From Paenibacillus sp. (GTDB lineage Bacteria > Bacillota > Bacilli > Paenibacillales > YIM-B00363), in contig JAPSKX010000015.1 in assembly GCA_031181325.1 (NCBI GenBank), positions 1-48,110 of the forward strand: DNA of 48,110 nt. The letters run 5' to 3'. How positions within the stretch are numbered: position 1 is the stretch's first letter; each line of letters starts with the position of its first letter. A program made the translations under genes and the position numbers. The notes beneath the pieces were generated by a model. The model was not told where the DNA came from. It ran no database searches and saw only the letters and a list, made by a program, of their open reading frames with translations. Positions 42,371 through 48,110 of the stretch are shown here, one piece after another.

Positions 42371-43312
42371 TTATTTCCGGGTCTCCGCCGCGATGCGCTC
42401 GCAAGCCGCGAAGCGCTCCGGCGTCATCTCGAGATCGAACACTTCGGCGATGACCTGCGTCCAGCCGTGCAGGAAATAGATCCAACCGTCTTCCACATGC
42501 AAGCCGCGCGCAGCCTTCTGCCGGTTCGCCTGGTGCAGGAAGTCGAGCTCGCCGCGGTAATTCAGCTCCCAGACGAGCGCGCCTTCCGGGAACGCCGCGT
42601 CGTCCGTCAGCGGCGAGCCGGGGCGGTCCTTGCCGAGCCCCGTCGCGTTGACGACGAGAGAGCCCGGCGCGAGCCTCTCGAGCACCGCGTCGTTATCCGC
42701 CGGTTCCGGGCACAGCGCATATTCGAACGCCGCAGGCGTATCGATGCGCCCGAGCAGCGTCTCCGCCGAGCGCAGGCGCGGCTCGCTGCGGTTGCTCACA
42801 ATGATCTTCGACGGAATATCCCCGTTGCGCGCCGGATCGGTGAGCCAGGACGAGATCGCAAGCGCGCTGCCGCCTGCGCCCATGAGGAACGCCTCGCCGC
42901 CGCCGGCCCAATGGCCCTTCGGGATGAACGCTTCCATCGCGAGGCCGCTCGTGATCGGATCCTTCGCATGGCCGATCAACCGGCCGTCGCGCTTGGAGAT
43001 CGAGGACACCTCCTCGAACGCCTCCGCGTACGCGTCGAACGCGTCGAAGACGTGCCGTGCCGCATGAAACAGGTCGATCTTGTGCGTCGTGACGAGCGCG
43101 CCCAAGGACAGCGGATCGTTCTTAATAAACTCTACGCACTCGATGTATTTCGCCGGATCCGCATGAATCTCGATATCGATGCCTCTAATGACCGCGTCCT
43201 TCAGCCCGAGCGCCTCCGCCCACAGCGGGAACAGCTTCATAATCGAAGATTGGCCGGTCGTCACGCCGATGAAGTACATCGTCGGTCGATCCGCCGGTTC
43301 GGGTAATCTCAT
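42371..43312 (-). CDS. Shikimate dehydrogenase-like protein in a catabolic context
   Basis: The 313-residue protein has the shikimate dehydrogenase fold signals: GALVTTHKIDLF with the catalytic Lys, AKDPITSG with the catalytic Asp, and the NADP-binding LMGAGGSALAIS with NRSEPR after it. Differences: the Ser-x-Ser substrate pair is replaced (TTGQSSIM), and the usual Asn-Thr after the Lys motif reads Ser-Ser (EVSSIS). It is longer than AroE (about 270). In this sugar operon a role in aromatic synthesis is unlikely; I infer oxidation or reduction of a sugar acid or polyol. ATG follows AAGGAGG. Confidence 0.85.
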   Translation of the reverse strand: MRLPEPADRPTMYFIGVTTGQSSIMKLFPLWAEALGLKDAVIRGIDIEIHADPAKYIECVEFIKNDPLSLGALVTTHKIDLFHAARHVFDAFDAYAEAFEEVSSISKRDGRLIGHAKDPITSGLAMEAFIPKGHWAGGGEAFLMGAGGSALAISSWLTDPARNGDIPSKIIVSNRSEPRLRSAETLLGRIDTPAAFEYALCPEPADNDAVLERLAPGSLVVNATGLGKDRPGSPLTDDAAFPEGALVWELNYRGELDFLHQANRQKAARGLHVEDGWIYFLHGWTQVIAEVFDLEMTPERFAACERIAAETRK

Positions 43313-43346
43313 GAACGGGATTCCTCCTTCTTTCGCTTGCTTTCGT

Positions 43347-43367
43347 CCGGGGGAGCCTAACCCCCGG
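43347..43367. other. Intra-operon hairpin between kinase and shikimate-dehydrogenase-like genes
   Basis: CCGGGGG at 43347-43353 pairs perfectly with CCCCCGG at 43361-43367 around a seven-base loop, five bases after the kinase stop. It lacks a T-run, so it may process or stabilise mRNA rather than terminate. Confidence 0.55.
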
Positions 43368-43372
43368 CGCCG

Positions 43373-44911
43373 TTATCCAAGCTCCTTCAACAGGCTTTGC
43401 AGCTCGGCGACCTTCTCGAGCAGCGCCGGGTACCGGCGTTTCGGCGATGCATACGCGAGCTGCGCCTCCGGGTCGGGCTCGAACCTCTCCCGCACGGCAA
43501 CGAGCCGATCCGCCTCCGCCGCGAAGTCGCCGTGCCAGCCGAGCGCGAAGCCTGCGATGAGCAGATTGCCGAGATGGCCCGTGTCCGCCTCTCGCAGCGT
43601 CGCGTACGGCACGCCCAGCACGTTCGCCTTGATCCGGTTGAACGCCGCGCCCTTCGCCCCGCCGCCGACGACCCGCACCTCGTCGAACCGGACATTCGGC
43701 AGCGCGTCCGTCAGGATATCCAAGTAAATCTGATATTCGTAAGCGATCGACTCCAAGATCGACCGATACATCGCGTAGTTGTCGTGCGACCAGTTGAGGC
43801 CGACCCAAGCGCCGCGCAGCAGCGGATTGTTCGGGCATACGCGCCCGCCGAAGTGCGGGACGAAATGCAGCCCGTCGCAGCCCGGCGCCCAACGCGCCGC
43901 GCCGCGGTTCAGCGTTTCGAAGTCCGGTTCCCCGCCGTCCGGGCCGTTCGCGAGCTGCTCCCGGAACCAAGCGATGCATTGTCCGCCGCCGTTAATGTAG
44001 GCGAGCGGCGCCCAGAGGCCGGGAACGACCGAACGCGCGAACATGAGCGTCTTCCGCTCCGTGTCCGGCTTATAGGCGTCTACGCAGCAGGCAAGCACCG
44101 ACGCGGTGCCCGCGACGTCGAACAGCATGCCGGGCCGCACGATGCCGGCGCCGAGCGTCGAGGCGGCCGTGTCGCCGCAGCCGGCGAGCACGGGCGTGCC
44201 TTCGCGCAGTCCGCACGCGGCGGCCCATTCGCCCGTCATGCCGCCGACGCGGTCCCACGGGCTGACGATGCGCGGCAGCTTCGACGGCTCGAGAGCCAAA
44301 TCGCGAAGGAGCGGCGCCGACCAGCCGCCGGACGCCGCGTCCGCGAAGCCGGAGAAATGCAGATGCGTATAATCTATATACGCTTCGTCCGCGGTCGCGC
44401 CCGCGAGCCGTCCGGCGACGTACGCCGTCGGAACGACGAATTTCGAGATCGCGCGATATGCTTCCGGCCGTTCATGCTTCCACCACAACGTCTTCGGTCC
44501 GTGCGCGTACGTGATCGGGCAGCCGGTCTCGGCGATGACCGCCGCTTCGCCGAGCGCGCGAATGCGCTCGAACTGCGACTCGCAGCGCGTGTCGAGCCAG
44601 GAATCGTAAGGCGTCGCGGCCTCCCCGCCGGCGTCGATGCCCAGAACCCCGGCCATCTGCCCGCTGAGCGCCACAGCCTCGACGGCGGCTTCCGGCCTCG
44701 CGGCCGTGCAGGCGGCGAGCGCTTGCACGCATTCGCGCAGCATGTCGTCCGGGCGCTGCTCGACTTCTCCGCCGCTGCGCCGAATTAAATTCGACGGAAC
44801 GAACGCCGACGCCAGGACGTTTCCGTCCGGCGTCAAGAGCGCCGCCTTCGTGCCTTGCGTGCCGATGTCGACGCTCGCCACGCAGAGAATCGTACCGTTC
44901 CGCTTGCTCAC
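43373..44911 (-). CDS. FGGY-family carbohydrate kinase
   Basis: The 512-residue protein begins with VASVDIGTQGTKAALLTPDG (phosphate loop 1), has ALSGQMAGVLGIDAGGEA near residue 85 and DSWLDTRC near 108, GCGDTAASTLGAGIV near 260 with the catalytic Asp, and the C-terminal GGGAKGAAFNRIKANVLG adenosine site. It is of the xylulokinase/fuculokinase type that phosphorylates a ketose or polyol with ATP. GTG at 44911 lies eight bases after GAGG. It would act on the ketose from the isomerase and epimerase of the same operon. Confidence 0.92.
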   Translation of the reverse strand: MSKRNGTILCVASVDIGTQGTKAALLTPDGNVLASAFVPSNLIRRSGGEVEQRPDDMLRECVQALAACTAARPEAAVEAVALSGQMAGVLGIDAGGEAATPYDSWLDTRCESQFERIRALGEAAVIAETGCPITYAHGPKTLWWKHERPEAYRAISKFVVPTAYVAGRLAGATADEAYIDYTHLHFSGFADAASGGWSAPLLRDLALEPSKLPRIVSPWDRVGGMTGEWAAACGLREGTPVLAGCGDTAASTLGAGIVRPGMLFDVAGTASVLACCVDAYKPDTERKTLMFARSVVPGLWAPLAYINGGGQCIAWFREQLANGPDGGEPDFETLNRGAARWAPGCDGLHFVPHFGGRVCPNNPLLRGAWVGLNWSHDNYAMYRSILESIAYEYQIYLDILTDALPNVRFDEVRVVGGGAKGAAFNRIKANVLGVPYATLREADTGHLGNLLIAGFALGWHGDFAAEADRLVAVRERFEPDPEAQLAYASPKRRYPALLEKVAELQSLLKELG

Positions 44912-44944
44912 GTTCCCCACCTCGTCTTCTTATTCCGCGATTGT

Positions 44945-45988
44945 TTACTCGAACGCGACGACCGTCTTCATGCCGCTTCCGCTCGAGGCGTTCTCCAGCG
45001 CCTCCTCGAATCGGCTCAGCGGGTACCGCGACGTGACCAGGCTGCCGACGTCGAGGAGACCCGCGGAGATCATCCGCAGCGTGCTGCGGAAATGTTCATT
45101 GTTCGCCTTCGTCGATCCCGTCAGCAGGATTTGCTTGTAGTGCACCGCGTTCGTATTGATCGGCACGATCTGTCGGTCCTTCGGCAGTCCGCCGAAGAAG
45201 TTGATCCTGCCGTTCATGGCCGTCAGCTCGACGGCCAGCTGCTGCGCCTCCGGCGACGGATTCGCCGTCACCGCGACGTCGACGCCCTCCCCGTTCGTCA
45301 GGTCGAGAATCGTCTCCCGCAGCGCCTCCGCCTCGATCGTCACGAAGCTGCCGTCGATCCGCTTGGCCCAATCGAGCCGGCCCTTGCTCCGGTTCGCGAC
45401 GAAGACGCGCGCCGCGCCGGACAGCTTCGCCATCATGGCGTACATGATGCCGATCGGCCCCGCGCCGATAATGAGCACGTCGTCGCCGACCGCGACCGGG
45501 CATAGCTGCAGCCCGTTATAGACGCAGGAGAGCGGCTCGTTGATCGCGGCGGCGTCGAAGCCGACGTGATCCGGCAGCACGAATACGTTGCCGGAGCGCA
45601 CCGCGGCGGCGGGCACCCGCACGTATTCGGCGAAGCCGCCGTCGAGCTGCACGCCGAGCGCCCGGTAATTCGCGCACAGATGCGCGTCGCCCCGGCCGCA
45701 GTGCCGGCAGACGCCGCAGCCCATATTCGGCGCGATCGCGACGCGCTGCCCTTCCCGATACGCGTCGACGCGCCGGCCGACGGCGGCGACGACGCCGCTG
45801 ATTTCATGGCCGAGCACCCGAGGATGGTCCTCGTCCATGCCCGGCAGACCGTTGCCGATAATACGCAAGTCCGTTCCGCAAATGCCGACGCTCTTCACTT
45901 TCACGAGCAGCTCGTCTTCTCCGATGTCCGGCACGGGGACGTCTCGCAGTTCGATCTTCCGAATCCCTGTCATCTGGGCCGCTAGCAT
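44945..45988 (-). CDS. Zinc-dependent alcohol dehydrogenase family protein
   Basis: The 347-residue protein has the medium-chain pattern: catalytic-zinc Cys in VGICGTDLRI, GHEISGVV with His, the four-Cys structural zinc site GCGVCRHCGRGDAHLC near residue 95, and the Rossmann motif VLIIGAGPIGIMYAMMAKL near 172. It resembles sorbitol/threonine dehydrogenases and probably oxidises a sugar or polyol secondary alcohol with NAD(P). The ATG at 45988 is preferred because AAGGAG is seven bases upstream; the earlier ATG is too close. Confidence 0.93.
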   Translation of the reverse strand: MLAAQMTGIRKIELRDVPVPDIGEDELLVKVKSVGICGTDLRIIGNGLPGMDEDHPRVLGHEISGVVAAVGRRVDAYREGQRVAIAPNMGCGVCRHCGRGDAHLCANYRALGVQLDGGFAEYVRVPAAAVRSGNVFVLPDHVGFDAAAINEPLSCVYNGLQLCPVAVGDDVLIIGAGPIGIMYAMMAKLSGAARVFVANRSKGRLDWAKRIDGSFVTIEAEALRETILDLTNGEGVDVAVTANPSPEAQQLAVELTAMNGRINFFGGLPKDRQIVPINTNAVHYKQILLTGSTKANNEHFRSTLRMISAGLLDVGSLVTSRYPLSRFEEALENASSGSGMKTVVAFE

Positions 45989-46010
45989 GGACATGCTCCT
46001 TCCGCTGTAG

Positions 46011-47033
46011 TTATGACAAGCGTACGACGGACGCCTCCCGGATCGAGCGGTTGCCCGCTTCGACCACCTTCACCGCCATCATCCCGTCGTAGCCCGTCAC
46101 CTGCGGCGATCGCTGCTCCAAGATGCTTAAAATAAATTCCGTATCCTCCGCCAGGTACGCGTCCTTATACAGATGCCTCCAACTGTTCATGAAGGGCCTC
46201 GTAATTTCTTTGTTCCGTCGCGCGGTGACGACCGTCTTCTCATGCAGCTGTCCGATGAAGATGACGCCCTCCGTCCCGAGAATCTCCACCCGGGAATCGT
46301 ACCCGTACTGGACGGCCAACGCTCCGTCGATCACGCCTTGGCGGCCGTTCTCGAAGCGGCCCGTCAGCAACACGTTGTCGTAGAAATCGGGGTATTGTAC
46401 CGCCGCTTCCGGCGAGCGGTAGTTGCCCGCGATCGCGTACACCTCGCGGAACTCCGAGCCGGCGAACCAGCGCAGCGTATCGATGTCGTGGCTGTTCACC
46501 TCGGCGAGCGGTCCGTTGCTCTTCTTCAAGTCGTACATCCAAGGCTGCGGCGTGCTCGGCCCGCGGGTAAGCGAGCGGATGAGCACGAGATCGCCGATCT
46601 CGCCGCTGTCGAGCCTTGCCTTCGCTTCCTGGAAGCTGGCGTCGAAGCGCCGCATGAACGCGATCTGCAGGTTTACCTTCGCGTCGTTCGCCGCCTCGAT
46701 CATCGCTTCGCATTCCTCGGCGTTCATCGCCATCGGCTTCTCGCACAGCACGTGCTTCCCGGCGCGCGCCGCGTCGACGACGATGTCCCGATGATAGATC
46801 GTCGGCGTCACCACGACGACCGCGTCGATGCCGTCGTTCCGCAGCGCGTCGCGATAGTCGGCGTACCACGTCTCGACGCCGAGCTCCTTGGCGGCTTGTT
46901 CCGCCGCCGTTCGGTTCGGGTCGACGACCGCAACGAGCCTCGCGTACGGGACGCTCCTGCGGAAGTTATTCGCGTGGATCAGACCCGCGCGTCCCGCGCC
47001 GATGACCGCTACGTTAATGTCTTTGACACCCAT
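46011..47033 (-). CDS. Gfo/Idh/MocA family oxidoreductase, first gene of sugar operon
   Basis: The 340-residue protein has a normal Rossmann motif (VAVIGAGRAGLIHANNF), LCEKPMAMNAEECEAM near residue 100, and AEVNSHDIDTLRWFAG with the Asp and His pair near residue 180. It resembles the myo-inositol 2-dehydrogenase branch. As the leader gene under the DeoR-controlled promoter it probably oxidises the entering sugar or a derivative. ATG at 47033 is placed seven bases after AAGGGG. Confidence 0.92.
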   Translation of the reverse strand: MGVKDINVAVIGAGRAGLIHANNFRRSVPYARLVAVVDPNRTAAEQAAKELGVETWYADYRDALRNDGIDAVVVVTPTIYHRDIVVDAARAGKHVLCEKPMAMNAEECEAMIEAANDAKVNLQIAFMRRFDASFQEAKARLDSGEIGDLVLIRSLTRGPSTPQPWMYDLKKSNGPLAEVNSHDIDTLRWFAGSEFREVYAIAGNYRSPEAAVQYPDFYDNVLLTGRFENGRQGVIDGALAVQYGYDSRVEILGTEGVIFIGQLHEKTVVTARRNKEITRPFMNSWRHLYKDAYLAEDTEFILSILEQRSPQVTGYDGMMAVKVVEAGNRSIREASVVRLS

Positions 47034-47068
47034 GGACAATCCCCTTCTGTCCGGCCGAAATCGATCCG

Positions 47069-47126
47069 TTGTTATTATCTTTTATTGTTCATTGTTATTA
47101 TATTTTATCGTTTTAACGATCGTCAA
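47069..47126 (-). promoter_or_regulatory. Nine-gene operon promoter overlapped by tandem DeoR operator repeats
   Basis: On the minus strand TTGACG (plus 47121-47126) and TATAAT (47097-47102) are separated by 18 bases. Two 21-base repeats, 47069-47089 and 47092-47112, are identical at 19 positions with a 23-base period. On the minus strand both have the form AACRATAAAAKATAATAACAA; the second covers the -10 and the first lies just downstream. This placement suits repression by the divergent DeoR protein. Confidence 0.8.
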
Positions 47127-47189
47127 TCGTTTTTTACGAGGATTCAGCTCGAAAATCCGTAACGGATGATAGTGATCGCTTTTGTTTTA

Positions 47190-47198
47190 TGGTATAAT
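47190..47198 (+). promoter_or_regulatory. Extended -10 promoter of the DeoR-family gene
   Basis: TGG followed by a perfect TATAAT at 47193-47198 forms an extended -10 element 37 bases before the regulator start; the -35 region (TAGTGA) is poor, as is usual with extended -10 promoters. Confidence 0.65.
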
Positions 47199-47234
47199 CG
47201 GTATCGATTGTTCGCGTAGAAAAGAGGATGGTCG

Positions 47235-48044
47235 ATGGAAGAGACGAATTCGAAGGAGATCGCGAGGGACGTGCTGTTCGCCGAGGAGCGGAAGATGGAA
47301 ATCGTCCAGCTCGTCCAAGAGCGAGGCAAAGTGCTGGTGCCGGATTTAATCTCGCACTTCCAGGTGTCGCCGGCGACGATCCGCAACGACCTGCGGGACC
47401 TGGAAGCGAACGGGCTCATCAAGCGGACGCACGGCGGCGCGATTCCGCCCGACACGCTGAAAGTCGGCTTCGAGCTGGACAACCATAACAAAACGATCAA
47501 AAACCATAAACAGAAGCAAGCGGTCGCGAGGAAAGCCGCGGAGCTGATCGAGGACGGCGACATCGTCATTCTGGATACCGGAACGACGACGTACGAGCTC
47601 GCGAAGCTGCTGCGGGACAAGCGCAACGTCACCGCCATCGTCAACGATCTCGAGATCGCCCGCTGTCTCGAGGACTTCGAAGGCGTACAGGTGGTCGTCA
47701 TCGGCGGCACGCTGCGCAAGAAGTTCCACTGCACGATCGGCCCGTTCGCGGCGAACCTGCTGTCCGAGCTGAACGTCGACAAGGTGTTCCTCGGCACGAA
47801 CGGCTTCAGCCTGCAGAAGGGCTGCACGACGCCGGACATCAATCAGGCGGAAATCAAGCGCATCATGGTGAAAATCTCGTCTCAGGTCATCGTCCTGTGC
47901 GACAGCTCCAAGATCGGCACGAACTCGTTCGTGCAATTCGCGAGTCCGGAGCATATCGATGTGTTCCTGACCGACGACGGCATCAAGCCGAACCAAATCG
48001 AAGAGTTCGCGGAGCACGGGCTCGACCTGCGCATCGCGAAGTAG
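47235..48044 (+). CDS. DeoR/GlpR-family transcriptional regulator
   Basis: The 269-residue protein has a DeoR N-terminal winged helix (RKMEIVQLVQERGKVLVPDL; FQVSPATIRNDLRDLEANGLIKRTHGGAI) and a C-terminal sugar-phosphate-sensing domain (IVILDTGTTTYELAKLL; VVIGGTLRKKFHCTIGPFA; VFLGTNGFS; VLCDSSKIG). Members repress sugar operons and are released by a phosphorylated sugar. It is divergent from the nine-gene operon and almost surely its repressor, acting on the tandem repeats at 47069-47112. ATG follows AGAGGATGG. The phospho-sugar made by the FGGY kinase is the likely inducer. Confidence 0.93.
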   Translation: MEETNSKEIARDVLFAEERKMEIVQLVQERGKVLVPDLISHFQVSPATIRNDLRDLEANGLIKRTHGGAIPPDTLKVGFELDNHNKTIKNHKQKQAVARKAAELIEDGDIVILDTGTTTYELAKLLRDKRNVTAIVNDLEIARCLEDFEGVQVVVIGGTLRKKFHCTIGPFAANLLSELNVDKVFLGTNGFSLQKGCTTPDINQAEIKRIMVKISSQVIVLCDSSKIGTNSFVQFASPEHIDVFLTDDGIKPNQIEEFAEHGLDLRIAK

Positions 48045-48079
48045 ACAAGCTTCGCACTCGTCGTTACCATCTTCATACA

Positions 48080-48110
48080 GAAGCGGCTGCCTCCTAAGGG
48101 CAGCCGCTTC
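48080..48110 (+). terminator. Terminator stem at window end
   Basis: GAAGCGGCTGCC at 48080-48091 pairs perfectly with GGCAGCCGCTTC at 48099-48110. Any T-run lies outside the window. Confidence 0.8.

Noticed and set aside
42371-43312. Housekeeping aroE
   Set aside because: The context is a sugar operon and substrate-binding residues differ from AroE.
1-48110. Mobile elements, CRISPR arrays, tRNA or rRNA genes
   Set aside because: No transposase, integrase, regularly spaced repeat array or RNA-gene signature was recognised on either strand.

Overview
The window looks like a GC-rich chromosome segment (about 60% GC by eye) from a Paenibacillaceae-type member of the Bacillales. The signs are strong GGAGG ribosome binding sites, GTG and TTG starts, many AraC-type regulators paired with carbohydrate enzymes, a YesM-like kinase with a solute-binding lipoprotein, a multi-PAS kinase of the sporulation-kinase style, a DUF378 protein, and a ywrABC-like Lrp/chromate-transport set. 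I saw no rRNA, tRNA, CRISPR array, transposase, phage integrase or attachment site.

Layout. 1-8460: sugar-metabolism units built from AraC regulators, three Gfo/Idh/MocA oxidoreductases and a GH127 beta-L-arabinofuranosidase-type enzyme. 8583-12457 (minus): a signalling operon of an MHYT-domain hybrid histidine kinase, a lone receiver protein and a receiver-HD-GYP protein. 12638-16068 (minus): a YesM-like kinase and a solute-binding lipoprotein without the usual YesN regulator or permeases. 16295-19030: a small membrane protein, then a minus-strand operon of an unknown 110-residue protein, a small alarmone synthetase and an AI-2E-family membrane protein. 19150-22693 (minus): a Gfo/Idh/MocA oxidoreductase, an AraC regulator and a GH4 glycosidase. 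22868-27175 (minus): two EamA transporters, a four-PAS kinase and a very small ORF. 27292-29391: a divergent AraC regulator and GH88 unsaturated uronyl hydrolase. 29718-37018: housekeeping and accessory genes (hemolysin III family, Lrp plus split chromate transporter, nitroreductase, amidase, a PhnC-like ATPase with altered catalytic motifs, small proteins, and a coiled-coil gene pair).

37191-47033 (minus) is a nine-gene operon. In transcription order it encodes a Gfo/Idh/MocA dehydrogenase, a zinc alcohol dehydrogenase, an FGGY kinase, a shikimate-dehydrogenase-like protein, a cupin phosphoglucose isomerase, a D-2-hydroxyacid dehydrogenase, a ketose 3-epimerase-like protein, an L-fucose isomerase homologue and a phosphotriesterase-like lactonase. 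A divergent DeoR-family regulator lies at 47235-48044. Between them a TTGACG-18-TATAAT promoter is overlapped by two near-identical 21-base repeats, a convincing operator. The operon has no transporter and no aldolase, and the enzyme set does not match a textbook pathway I know. It is the best candidate here for an undescribed catabolic system.

Other unusual points: two genes (ends at 700 and 17931) have a strong Shine-Dalgarno sequence placed for an ATC start with no canonical codon at the expected position; the PhnC-like ATPase lacks the usual Q-loop Gln, Walker B Glu and H-loop His; and several AraC- and Lrp-type regulatory regions contain direct repeats at helical spacing.
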